Source of the DNA: Streptomyces lasiicapitis
Lineage (GTDB): Bacteria; Actinomycetota; Actinomycetes; Streptomycetales; Streptomycetaceae
Direction: 5' to 3'
DNA: 64,000 nucleotides
Assembly: GCF_014646335.1 (NCBI RefSeq)
Contig: NZ_BMNG01000018.1
Coordinates: 62,001-126,000, forward strand
Both the position numbers and the translations under genes were made by a program. Positions 7,654-18,088 of the stretch are shown here, piece by piece. Below the pieces are notes generated by a model. The model was not told the origin of the DNA. It searched no databases and saw nothing but the letters and a program-made list of their open reading frames with translations. Positions within the stretch are counted from its first letter, which is position 1. Each line of letters opens with the position of its first letter.

Positions 7654-8051
7654 TGCTCGCCGCCGTCGACCATGTGCAGCTCGCCGCCCCGCCCGGCAGC
7701 GAGGACGCGCTGCGGGCGTACTACGTGGACGTGCTCGGGATGACCGAGGTCGCGAAGCCGCCGGTGCTCGCGGCACGCGGAGGCTGCTGGTTCGAGGCCG
7801 GTGACGTACGTCTCCATCTGGGCGTCGAGGCCGGGTTCCGCGCCGCCCGCAAGGCCCACCCCGGGCTGCGCGTCACCGGCATCGAGGCCTACGCGGCCCG
7901 GCTGGCGGCCCGGGGCGCCGAGGTCGTCTGGGACACCGCCCTGCCGGGCCACCGCCGCTTCTACTCCGAGGACCCGGTGGGCAACCGGCTCGAGTTCCTG
8001 GAGCCGGAGCCGTCAAAGCCGTCGGAGCCGGTGCCCGGCCCGGGAGCCTGA
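7653..8051 (+). CDS. VOC (glyoxalase/bleomycin resistance) superfamily protein
   Basis: A 132-residue protein with paired beta-alpha-beta-beta-beta modules. It begins MLAAVDHVQLAAPPGSEDALRAYYVDVLGM and has the C-terminal metal-ligand context DPVGNRLEFLEP. Substrate and activity are unknown; members include metalloenzymes and binding proteins. ATG 7653 overlaps the methyltransferase stop (TGATG), so the two are probably co-translated. Confidence 0.88.
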   Translation: MLAAVDHVQLAAPPGSEDALRAYYVDVLGMTEVAKPPVLAARGGCWFEAGDVRLHLGVEAGFRAARKAHPGLRVTGIEAYAARLAARGAEVVWDTALPGHRRFYSEDPVGNRLEFLEPEPSKPSEPVPGPGA

Positions 8052-8058
8052 GCCGCGC

Positions 8059-8778
8059 TCAGGACTTGCGATGGCCTATCAGGCGTGGCTTCGGTTCCAG
8101 GCCGTCCAGGCCGTGCCAGGCCAGGTTGACCAGGTGGGCCGCCACCTCCGCCTTCTTGGGCTTGCGGACGTCCAGCCACCACTGGCCCGTGAGGGCGACG
8201 CTGCCGACCAGGGCCTGGGCGTAGAGGGGGGCCAGTTTGGGGTCGAAGCCGCGGGTCTTGAACTCCTGGCCGAGGATGTCCTCGACCTGCGTGGCGATGT
8301 CGGAGATCAGGGACGCGAAGGAGCCCGTCGACTGGGGGATGGGGGAGTCGCGGACCAGGATGCGGAAGCCGTCCGTGTACTCCTCGATGTAGTCGAGGAG
8401 GGCGAAGGCGGCCTGTTCGCAGAGTTCGCGGGGGTGCCCCGCGGTGAGGGAGCCGGTCACCATGCCCAGGAGCTGGCGCATCTCGCGGTCCACCACCACC
8501 GCGTACAGACCCTCCTTGCCGCCGAAGTGCTCGTACACGACGGGCTTGGAGACGCCGGCCTTCGCCGCGATCTCCTCGACCGAGGTGCCCTCGAAGCCCT
8601 TGGCGGCGAACAGGGTGCGGCCGATGTCCAGCAGTTGCTCACGGCGCTCGGCGCCGGTCATCCGGGTCCGGCGGGTGCGCCGGGGCTTGTCGGTGTTCGA
8701 ACTCGCGGAGCCCTGAGGGGCCCGCGCGGAGCGCGTCGTGCTCGGTGTCCTTGCGTCGGTCGCCACGGGTTCCATCAT
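8059..8778 (-). CDS. TetR family transcriptional regulator
   Basis: A 239-residue repressor-type protein. After a 40-residue basic, Ser/Thr-rich tail, the TetR helix-turn-helix reads RREQLLDIGRTLFAAKGFEG then TSVEEIAAKAGVSKPVVYEHF. Its start (ATG 8778 or the adjacent ATG 8775) overlaps the stop of the desaturase gene, so the two are translationally coupled. This arrangement suggests control of membrane-lipid desaturation, probably through the paired operators at 9956-9984 (inference). Confidence 0.92.
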   Translation of the reverse strand: MMEPVATDARTPSTTRSARAPQGSASSNTDKPRRTRRTRMTGAERREQLLDIGRTLFAAKGFEGTSVEEIAAKAGVSKPVVYEHFGGKEGLYAVVVDREMRQLLGMVTGSLTAGHPRELCEQAAFALLDYIEEYTDGFRILVRDSPIPQSTGSFASLISDIATQVEDILGQEFKTRGFDPKLAPLYAQALVGSVALTGQWWLDVRKPKKAEVAAHLVNLAWHGLDGLEPKPRLIGHRKS

Positions 8779-9806
8779 GCCGCGTCTGCGGCCTGGTGCT
8801 TGCCCGGGGCACCCATCGCGTCGGTCGGATCCGGCTCGTCGGCCGTCTTGCGACGGGCGTCGATACGGGACTTCGAGGGCCACCGGACGTCGTGGGCCCA
8901 GCCGAGCTGTTCGAACCAGCGGATGAGGCGCGCGGAGGAGTCGACCTGGCCGCGCATCACGCCGTGCCGCGCGGACGTCGGGTCGGCGTGGTGCAGGTTG
9001 TGCCAGGACTCGCCGCAGGACAGGACGGCCAGCCACCACACGTTCCCGGAGCGGTCACGGGACTTGAAGGGGCGCTTGCCCACCGCGTGGCAGATCGAGT
9101 TGATGGACCACGTCACGTGATGCAGCAGGGCGACACGGACGAGCGAGCCCCAGAAGAACGCCGTGAACGCGCCCCACCAGGACATCGTGACCAGACCGCC
9201 CACCACCGGCGGAATCGCGAGGGAGACCACCGTCCACAGCACGAACTGGCGCGAGACGGCGCGGATCGCCGGGTCCTTGATCAGGTCGGGGGCGTACTTC
9301 TCCTGCGACGTCTGCTCCTCGTCGAACAGCCAGCCGATGTGCGCCCACCACAGGCCCTTCATCAGGGCGGGGAGCGTCTCGCCGAAGCGCCACGGCGAGT
9401 GCGGGTCGCCCTCGGCGTCGGAGAACTTGTGGTGCTTGCGGTGGTCGGCCACCCAGCGGACGAGGGGGCCCTCCACCGCCATCGACCCGGCCACCGCGAG
9501 CGCGATCCGCAGCGGCCGCTTGGCCTTGAAGGAGCCGTGCGTGAAGTAGCGGTGGAAGCCGATGGTGATGCCGTGGCAGCCCAGGTAGTACATGAACACC
9601 AGCAGGCCGAGGTCCAGCCAGCTCACGCCCCAGCCCCAGGCCAGCGGCACCGCCGCCACCAGGGCCAGGAACGGGACGGTGATGAACAGCAGCAGCGCGA
9701 TCTGCTCGAGCGAGCGCTTCTGCTCACCGCCCAGGGTGGCGGACGGTGCCGCGACGCCGGGCGGCGCCGCCTTGGATTCGTCGATGAGGTCCGGGCTTGT
9801 GGTCAT
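8775..9806 (-). CDS. Acyl-CoA/fatty acid desaturase (delta-9 type)
   Basis: An integral membrane di-iron oxygenase of 343 residues that introduces a double bond into saturated acyl chains. All three histidine boxes are present: HRYFTH, DHRKHH and ESWHNLHH. Hydrophobic segments lie between them. The start MTTSPDLIDESK follows an AGGGGAAG ribosome site. It heads a two-gene operon with the TetR gene and is divergent from ppc. Direct repeats in the leader (GAGGGTGACTGC at 9828-9839 and 9859-9870) are unexplained. Confidence 0.95.
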   Translation of the reverse strand: MTTSPDLIDESKAAPPGVAAPSATLGGEQKRSLEQIALLLFITVPFLALVAAVPLAWGWGVSWLDLGLLVFMYYLGCHGITIGFHRYFTHGSFKAKRPLRIALAVAGSMAVEGPLVRWVADHRKHHKFSDAEGDPHSPWRFGETLPALMKGLWWAHIGWLFDEEQTSQEKYAPDLIKDPAIRAVSRQFVLWTVVSLAIPPVVGGLVTMSWWGAFTAFFWGSLVRVALLHHVTWSINSICHAVGKRPFKSRDRSGNVWWLAVLSCGESWHNLHHADPTSARHGVMRGQVDSSARLIRWFEQLGWAHDVRWPSKSRIDARRKTADEPDPTDAMGAPGKHQAADAA

Positions 9807-10176
9807 AGGGGCTTCCCCTGAGGGCTAGAGGGTGACTGCTGAGGGCTGGAGCGGTCTGGAGGGTGACTGCGGGCTTTCGTAGGTGTCGGCGCGGTGCCGG
9901 GCGGGAAGGCGCCGGACGGGCGAGTGCCCAGGGAAGGGCCCGCTCACGCGCGTGGCTACGGGACCGTAGGTTACGGCCTCGTAAGTATCGCAGTGCGCGG
10001 CCGCGCGGCAAGAGGCCGCGAGTCGGCGAACACGCGTCGACACCTATCCTTGGATCGGTCGGACAGCGCGGTCCGCTCTGTATCTCCCCCGGTTCCACGG
10101 CCGGGACCCCTCCCAGACGTGCCCACCAGTCTCCTGCCACCAGAAACGGCGGGATTCACCGCAAGGAGCCGCACCT
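9807..10176. promoter_or_regulatory. Desaturase / ppc divergent control region
   Basis: This 370-bp region has no accepted gene. It contains the desaturase leader with direct repeats (TGAGGGCT-GGAG and GAGGGTGACTGC types, 9819-9870), the paired operator-like repeats at 9956-9984, and the ppc leader ending in AAGGAG. Confidence 0.6.
9956..9984. promoter_or_regulatory. Paired inverted-repeat operators, probable TetR sites
   Basis: Two inverted repeats, CTACG-GGAC-CGTAG (9956-9969) and TTACG-GCCT-CGTAA (9971-9984), share the form yTACG-N4-CGTAr and are centred 15 bp apart. Each half is perfect. They sit about 150-180 bp before the desaturase start, in the promoter zone, and are natural candidates for the cotranscribed TetR regulator. 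Confidence 0.65.
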
Positions 10177-12945
<2,769 letters not shown>

Positions 12946-12957
12946 CGCCACGCCTTG

Positions 12958-13009
12958 AGATGTACGAGGGCCCCCTCACCCGCGCGGGTGAGGGGGCCCT
13001 CGTACATCT
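12958..13009. terminator. Perfect 52-bp palindrome, bidirectional terminator
   Basis: The arms are exact reverse complements over 26 bp each (AGATGTACGAGGGCCCCC... on the left arm), centred on CCCGCGCGGG with no loop mismatch. It lies between the convergent ppc and membrane-protein genes and can end transcription from both sides. Confidence 0.9.
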
Positions 13010-13022
13010 GGAGACCGCTGCC

Positions 13023-13478
13023 TCAGAGGCTCAACGCGGCGAACGCCGCCGACAGTTGGACGCCCCCGGCGAGCGCGAGTACCCCTGCCATCCGGTTCAG
13101 CCGCAGGCCCCCCGCCACCACCACCGCGGCAAGGAGCAGCGCTCCGCCCAGCGGCAGCCACGCGTGCAGGAAGCCCGGACCGCCGCTGCGGACGGCCTCG
13201 TCCGAGTCGGGCTTGACCACGACCGGGATGCGCTCGCCCTTGGGGGTCGCGACCGACTTGTCGATGACGACACGGTCGCGCGGCTTGTCGCCGGACGCGG
13301 GGGCGTACGGGCCGGTGCAGGTGTCGTCGCCGCAGCGCGCGAGGGACAGCGTGCCCCGTTCCCGCCCTCCGCCGGAGACCATCACGTATCGCGCCGAGTC
13401 CCACGACGCCCAGACACCGGCGGCCAGGATGAGAGCGGCGACGATCCCTGCCGCGCCCCGTAGTGCGTATGCGGGCAT
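13023..13478 (-). CDS. Small membrane protein, unknown function
   Basis: About 151 residues with one N-terminal membrane helix (GIVAALILAAGVWASW) and a second hydrophobic block near the C terminus (LPLGGALLLAAVVVAGGLRL and following). Between them is an extracytoplasmic stretch with a CGDDTC pair that could form a disulfide. ATG 13478 has AAGGA at good spacing; GTG 13505 is an alternative. I do not recognise the family. It lies downstream of pth on the same strand, with a GTACG repeat array in its upstream region. Confidence 0.75.
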   Translation of the reverse strand: MPAYALRGAAGIVAALILAAGVWASWDSARYVMVSGGGRERGTLSLARCGDDTCTGPYAPASGDKPRDRVVIDKSVATPKGERIPVVVKPDSDEAVRSGGPGFLHAWLPLGGALLLAAVVVAGGLRLNRMAGVLALAGGVQLSAAFAALSL

Positions 13479-13533
13479 GGCGGCGATCCTTGGGGAGGCC
13501 ACCACGCTCCGTCAACAGCCGACGGCGCGAACG

Positions 13534-13581
13534 TCCCGTACGCGAGAGTTGTCGTCCCGTACGCCGCAAGTGTCCCGTACG
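13534..13581. repeat. Three TCCCGTACG direct repeats
   Basis: TCCCGTACG occurs at 13534-13542, 13555-13563 and 13573-13581, between the pth stop and the next gene start. The GTACG core and roughly 20-bp period recall the array at 6755-6815. Function is unknown; a binding array or replication slippage are both possible. Confidence 0.65.
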
Positions 13582-14178
13582 TCAGGAGTTGTACGTGCTC
13601 TGCGCCCGCTCCAGGCCCTCGGTGACGAGGCACTCCACGGCGTCCGCGGCGCGGTCCACGAAGTAGTCGAGCTCCTTGCGCTCGGTGCTGGAGAAGTCCT
13701 TCAGTACGAAGTCGGCGACCTGCATGCGGCCCGGCGGGCGGCCGATGCCGAAGCGGACCCGGTGGTAGTCGGGGCCCATCGCCTTGGTCATCGACTTCAG
13801 GCCGTTGTGGCCGTTGTCGCCGCCGCCCAGCTTCAGGCGCAGCACGCCGTGGTCGATGTCCAGCTCGTCGTGGACGGCGACGATGTTCGCCGTCGGGACC
13901 TTGTAGAAGTCGCGCAGCGAGGTGACGGGGCCGCCCGACAGGTTCATGTACGAGGAGGGCTTGGCGAGGACGACGCGGCGGCTGCCGGGGCCCATCGGGC
14001 CGATACGGCCCTCCAGGACGTGCGCCTGCGCCTTGGCGGCCCGCTTGAAGCTGCCGCCGATGCGGTCGGCGAGCAGATCGGCGACCATGAAGCCCACGTT
14101 GTGCCGGTTCATGGCGTAGCCGGGGCCGGGGTTGCCGAGGCCCACGATCAGCCAGGGGGCGCTGGGGTCCGTCGTCAT
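13582..14178 (-). CDS. pth: Peptidyl-tRNA hydrolase
   Basis: An essential cytosolic enzyme that recycles peptidyl-tRNA released from stalled ribosomes. It has 198 residues, the usual length. The signature LIVGLGNPGPGYAMNRHNVG includes the catalytic His; the Asp-containing VHDELDIDHG and the GGDNGHNGLKS loop are also present. ATG 14178. It follows rplY on the same strand after a hairpin. Confidence 0.97.
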   Translation of the reverse strand: MTTDPSAPWLIVGLGNPGPGYAMNRHNVGFMVADLLADRIGGSFKRAAKAQAHVLEGRIGPMGPGSRRVVLAKPSSYMNLSGGPVTSLRDFYKVPTANIVAVHDELDIDHGVLRLKLGGGDNGHNGLKSMTKAMGPDYHRVRFGIGRPPGRMQVADFVLKDFSSTERKELDYFVDRAADAVECLVTEGLERAQSTYNS

Positions 14179-14208
14179 CTCTGTGTCTCCTTCATGGCAC
14201 CTTCATAG

Positions 14209-14243
14209 CGCAACCGCCGCCCAGTGCCTGGGCGGCGGTTGCG
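14209..14243 (-). terminator. Hairpin between rplY and pth
   Basis: Perfect 16-bp arms, CGCAACCGCCGCCCAG and its complement, flank a TGC loop. It lies just after the rplY stop and ends 30 bp before pth, so it is either a terminator or an attenuator separating the two genes. Confidence 0.8.
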
Positions 14244-14259
14244 GTATGAACTGAGGGGA

Positions 14260-14850
14260 TCAGGCCTCGGCGGCCTCGTCGCCCGCGGCGTCGGCCGGGG
14301 CCTCCTCGGCCTGCGCGGCCAGGACCTGCAGGACGACGGTGTCGTCGTCGACGGCCAGCTTGGTGCCGGCCGGCAGCGGGATGTCCTTGGCGAGGACGGA
14401 CGCGCCGGCGTCCAGGCCCGCGATGGAGACCGTGACGGACTCGGGGATGTGGGTGGCCTCGGCCTCGACCGGAAGCGCGTTGAGGACGTGCTCCAGGAGG
14501 TTGGCGCCCGGGGCGAGCTCACCCTCGGTGTGGACGAAGATGTCCACGTTGACCTTCTCGCCGCGCTTCACGAGGAGCAGGTCGACGTGCTTCAGGATGC
14601 CCTGACGCATGGGGTCGCGCTGCACGTCCTTCGGGATGGCCAGCTCGGTCTTGCCGTCGATGTCCAGGGAGATCAGGACGTTCGGCGTGCGCAGGGCCAT
14701 GAGCAGGGCGTGGCCGGGCAGGGCGATGTGGACCGGGTCGGTGCCGTGGCCGTACAGGACGCCGGGGACCTTGTCCTCGCGGCGGATGCGGCGGGCGGCG
14801 CCCTTGCCGAACTCGGTACGGGTCTCGGCGCTGAGCTTGACCTCAGACAT
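14260..14850 (-). CDS. rplY: 50S ribosomal protein L25/general stress protein Ctc
   Basis: A 196-residue long-form L25 (CTC type): an N-terminal 5S rRNA-binding L25 domain (SEVKLSAETRTEFGKGAARRIRREDKVPGVLYG) and a C-terminal TL5-like beta domain, ending in an acidic Ala/Glu-rich tail. ATG 14850 has GGAG upstream; the longer reading from 14886 lacks family support. It lies between prs and pth in the usual actinobacterial order glmU-prs-rplY-pth. Confidence 0.95.
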   Translation of the reverse strand: MSEVKLSAETRTEFGKGAARRIRREDKVPGVLYGHGTDPVHIALPGHALLMALRTPNVLISLDIDGKTELAIPKDVQRDPMRQGILKHVDLLLVKRGEKVNVDIFVHTEGELAPGANLLEHVLNALPVEAEATHIPESVTVSIAGLDAGASVLAKDIPLPAGTKLAVDDDTVVLQVLAAQAEEAPADAAGDEAAEA

Positions 14851-14959
14851 GTTGCACTCCTCGTAGAAAGGTGAAAGGTGCGTCACCCGGCCACGACTGG
14901 CCTGCTACGAAGAGCGCGTCGATAACGGACCGCCACACACTGCGTTCTTACAAACGCGA

Positions 14960-15014
14960 GTGCGGCCTCCCTCGCCGAGCAACTTCGACAGTCTACTCGG
15001 AGCGGAGGCCGCAC
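14960..15014 (-). terminator. Long stem-loop between prs and rplY
   Basis: GTGCGGCCTCC (14960-14970) pairs with GGAGGCCGCAC (15004-15014) across a structured loop. Together with the hairpin nearer the prs stop it separates the prs transcript from rplY. The rplY promoter probably lies between here and 14880. Confidence 0.6.
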
Positions 15015-15032
15015 CCAAAAGGATCTTGCGTG

Positions 15033-15054
15033 GTGCCCGGGAGATGCCGGGCAC
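15033..15054 (-). terminator. Terminator hairpin after prs
   Basis: An 8-bp GC stem (GTGCCCGG with CCGGGCAC) and a 6-nt loop lie 6 bp beyond the prs stop codon. Confidence 0.75.
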
Positions 15055-15060
15055 GTGTGG

Positions 15061-16047
15061 CTACGCGGGGCCGCCCTGCTCCTCGAACAGGCTGGTCACG
15101 GAGCCGTCCTCGAAGATCTCCCGGACCGCGTTGGCGATGGTCGGGGCGATCGACAGGACCGTGATCTTGTCGAGCTCCAGCTCGTTCGGCGTGGGCAGCG
15201 TGTTGGTGAACACGAACTCGCTGACCTTGGAGTTCTTCAGACGGTCGGCGGCCGGGCCGGAGAGCACGCCGTGCGTGGCCGTCACGATGACGTCCTCGGC
15301 GCCGTGCGCGAACAGGGCGTCCGCGGCGGCGCAGATGGTGCCACCGGTGTCGATCATGTCGTCGACGAGGACACAGACGCGGCCCTCGACGTTGCCGACC
15401 ACCTCGTGCACGGTGACCTGGTTGGCGACGTCCTTGTCGCGGCGCTTGTGCACGATCGCCAGGGGGGCGCCCAGGCGGTCGCACCAGCGGTCGGCGACGC
15501 GCACGCGGCCGGCGTCGGGGGAGACGACGGTCAGCTTGTCCTTGTCGACCTTCGCGCCCACGTAGTCCGCGAGGATCGGCAGCGCGAAGAGGTGGTCGAC
15601 GGGGCCGTCGAAGAAGCCGACGATCTGGTCGGTGTGCAGGTCGACCGACACGATGCGGTCGGCGCCCGCGGCACCCAGGAGGTCCGCGACGAGGCGGGCC
15701 GAGATGGGCTCGCGGCCGCGGTGCTTCTTGTCCTGGCGGGCGTAGCCGTAGAAGGGCACGATCACGGTGATGCTCCGCGCGGAGGCCCGCTTCAGGGCGT
15801 CGATCATGATCAGCTGCTCCATGATCCACTTATTGATCGGAGCCGTGTGGCTCTGGATCAAAAAGCAGTCCGCGCCGCGCGCCGACTCCTGATAGCGCAC
15901 ATAGATCTCGCCGTTGGCGAAGTCGAAGGCCTTCGTCGGTACGACACCGATGCCCAGCTGATGTGCGACCTCCTCGGCCAGCTCGGGGTGGGCGCGGCCG
16001 GAGAAGAACATCATCTTCTTCTCGCCGGTCGTCTTGATCCCGCTCAC
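15061..16047 (-). CDS. prs: Ribose-phosphate pyrophosphokinase
   Basis: A cytosolic enzyme making PRPP from ribose-5-phosphate and ATP for nucleotide, His and Trp synthesis. The 328-residue protein shows FANGEIYVRYQESARG, the VSVDLHTDQIVGFF loop, and the PRPP-binding signature VCVLVDDMIDTGGT. GTG 16047 is preceded by GAGGAG; a longer upstream reading is not supported. It lies 123 bp downstream of glmU and probably shares its transcript. Confidence 0.97.
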   Translation of the reverse strand: MSGIKTTGEKKMMFFSGRAHPELAEEVAHQLGIGVVPTKAFDFANGEIYVRYQESARGADCFLIQSHTAPINKWIMEQLIMIDALKRASARSITVIVPFYGYARQDKKHRGREPISARLVADLLGAAGADRIVSVDLHTDQIVGFFDGPVDHLFALPILADYVGAKVDKDKLTVVSPDAGRVRVADRWCDRLGAPLAIVHKRRDKDVANQVTVHEVVGNVEGRVCVLVDDMIDTGGTICAAADALFAHGAEDVIVTATHGVLSGPAADRLKNSKVSEFVFTNTLPTPNELELDKITVLSIAPTIANAVREIFEDGSVTSLFEEQGGPA

Positions 16048-16170
16048 AGCACAGTCTCCTCGGACGTGTTCCCTGGCCGCGAGGTCGCGCGAACCAGCCG
16101 AAAATTTCATGCACCCATCAGGTTTCGTGCACCTATCACGGTACGCGGTGTCAGGCGTACCTGTTTCCGG

Positions 16171-17637
16171 TCAGCTTTCGCCGACTGGATTTTCAGGGGC
16201 CTCGGGGGCGCGGGACGCGGCCTCCGCGGCCTTCGCGGCGGCGCTTCCCGGGCGCTTGCGGGCCACCCAGCCCTCGATATTCCGCTGCTGGCCCCGGGCG
16301 ACGGCCAGCGAACCGGCCGGCACGTCCTTGGTGATCACGGAGCCGGCGGCGGTGTAGGCGCCGTCGCCAATCGTGACAGGAGCCACAAACATGTTGTCCG
16401 AACCGGTCTTGCAGTGCGAGCCCACCGTCGTGTGGTGCTTGGCCTCGCCGTCGTAGTTCACGAACACGCTCGCGGCGCCGATGTTGGTCATCTCACCGAT
16501 CGTCGCGTCGCCCACGTAGCTCAGGTGCGGGACCTTGGAGCCCGCGCCGATCGTGGCGTTCTTCATCTCCACGAACGTACCGGCCTTGGCCTTCACGAGG
16601 AGCCGGGTGCCCGGCCGCAGATACGCGAACGGGCCGACGTTCGCCTGCTCCCCGACCTCGGCGCCGTCCGCGACCGTGTTGTCGACGCGCGCGCCCGCGC
16701 CCACCGTGGTGTCCTTCAGGCGCGTGTTCGGGCCGACTTCGCAGCCCTCGCCCAGGTGCGTGGCGCCCTGGAGCTGGGTGCCGGGGTGCACCACGGCGTC
16801 GCGCTCCACGGTGACCGTGGCGTCGATCCAGGTGGACGCGGGGTCGACGACGGTGACGCCCGCGAGCATCGCCTCGGTGAGGAGGCGGTCGTTCAGGACC
16901 CGGCGGGCGTCCGCGAGTTGGACGCGGTTGTTGATGCCGGCGATCTCGCGGTGGTCGTCCGCGACGCAGGCGCCGACGCGGTGCCCGGCCTCGCGCAGGA
17001 TGCCGAGGACGTCCGTCAGATACTCCTCGCCCTGGCTGTTGTCCGTGCGGACCTTGCCGAGCGCCTCCGCGAGGAGCTGCCCGTCGAAGGCGAAGACACC
17101 GGAGTTGATCTCACGGATGGCGCGCTGCGAGTCGGTGGCGTCCTTGTGCTCGACGATCGCCGTCACGGCGCCGGACGCCCCGTCGCGCACGATGCGGCCG
17201 TAGCCCGTCGCGTCGGGCACCTCGGCGGTCAGGACGGTCACCGCGTTGCCGTCGGCGGAGTGCGTGCCCGCGAGCCGGGCCAGCGTCGCGCCGGTAAGCA
17301 GCGGGGTGTCGCCGCAGACCACGACGACGGTGCCGTCGATGGGCCCGCCGAGTTCTTCGAGACCGATGCGGACGGCGTGCCCGGTGCCGTTCTGCTGGGC
17401 CTGGTAGGCGGTGCGGACCTCGGGGTCGATCGCGGCGAGGTGCGCGGTGACGCGCTCGCTCTCGTGCCCGACGACGGCGACGAGGCGCTGCGGCGACAGC
17501 TCGCGGGCGGCGGCGAGGACGTGCCCGACGAGGGAACGGCCGCAGATCTCGTGCAGGACCTTCGGCGTGGCCGACTTCATACGGGTGCCCTCACCCGCTG
17601 CGAGGACGACGACGGCTGCCGGGCAATTGGCGCTCAC
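16171..17637 (-). CDS. glmU: Bifunctional UDP-N-acetylglucosamine pyrophosphorylase / glucosamine-1-phosphate acetyltransferase
   Basis: This enzyme makes UDP-GlcNAc for peptidoglycan. The N-terminal uridylyltransferase has AAVVVLAAGEGTRM and the nearby SATPKVLHEI. The C-terminal left-handed beta-helix acetyltransferase has hexapeptide repeats and the PFAYLRPGT, GTFVEMKNA and FVNYDGEAKHHT signatures. It has 488 residues, slightly longer than usual because of an Ala-rich tail. GTG 17637 follows GAAGG. It is the first gene of the glmU-prs block. Confidence 0.97.
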   Translation of the reverse strand: MSANCPAAVVVLAAGEGTRMKSATPKVLHEICGRSLVGHVLAAARELSPQRLVAVVGHESERVTAHLAAIDPEVRTAYQAQQNGTGHAVRIGLEELGGPIDGTVVVVCGDTPLLTGATLARLAGTHSADGNAVTVLTAEVPDATGYGRIVRDGASGAVTAIVEHKDATDSQRAIREINSGVFAFDGQLLAEALGKVRTDNSQGEEYLTDVLGILREAGHRVGACVADDHREIAGINNRVQLADARRVLNDRLLTEAMLAGVTVVDPASTWIDATVTVERDAVVHPGTQLQGATHLGEGCEVGPNTRLKDTTVGAGARVDNTVADGAEVGEQANVGPFAYLRPGTRLLVKAKAGTFVEMKNATIGAGSKVPHLSYVGDATIGEMTNIGAASVFVNYDGEAKHHTTVGSHCKTGSDNMFVAPVTIGDGAYTAAGSVITKDVPAGSLAVARGQQRNIEGWVARKRPGSAAAKAAEAASRAPEAPENPVGES

Positions 17638-17751
17638 GGGGATGCCCTTCGGCTTCGGATGCTTGGGGTGTGGACATCCGCAGGATACCGGGGCGTAGTG
17701 GGGCGGACGCATGGCCCGGGGGCAGCCCTCCCCGGCGGCCCGGACGCACGG

Positions 17752-17780
17752 CGGGCCCCGACCGCGGAGGTCGGGGCCCG
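17752..17780 (-). terminator. Terminator of tRNA-Gln
   Basis: CGGGCCCCGACC and its complement form a perfect 12-bp stem with a 5-nt loop, beginning 6 bp after the tRNA 3' end on the minus strand. Confidence 0.85.
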
Positions 17781-17785
17781 TGCAG

Positions 17786-17856
17786 CTCCCGGGGAAGGAA
17801 TCGAACCCTCATTCAATGGACCAAAACCATTTGTCCTGCCATTAGACGACCCGGGA
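17786..17856 (-). tRNA. tRNA-Gln (UUG anticodon)
   Basis: On the minus strand the cloverleaf can be folded fully. The acceptor is TCCCGGG/CCCGGGA, followed by a D arm. The anticodon stem AATGG/CCATT encloses the loop TTTTGGT (anticodon TTG). The T arm is GAGGG-TTCGATT-CCTTC and the discriminator base is G. No CCA is encoded. A TAGTGT-like -10 lies upstream near 17900. Confidence 0.95.
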
Positions 17857-17948
17857 AAGGCCGTGCGCCGCCCCGGCGGATCACCGGCTCGGCGTGCGGC
17901 TAACACTATGCCGTACGGCCTGCCTCCGACGCGACGGATCCCGCGAGG

Positions 17949-17984
17949 GATACGGGGACGGATCCGGGGACGGATACGGGGACG
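17949..17984. repeat. 12-bp tandem repeat x3
   Basis: GATACGGGGACG, GATCCGGGGACG and GATACGGGGACG run head to tail in the spacer between tRNA-Gln and the histidine kinase gene. It looks like a small variable-number repeat. Confidence 0.8.
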
Positions 17985-18088
17985 AACAGGAGGACTGCGA
18001 CGGCGCGCGGCGGCCCCCGCCCTGCCCGGGATCGCCTTGCCGGAAACTCACCGGATACGGGGGCACCGACGCCCGTACGCTGGAAGGC

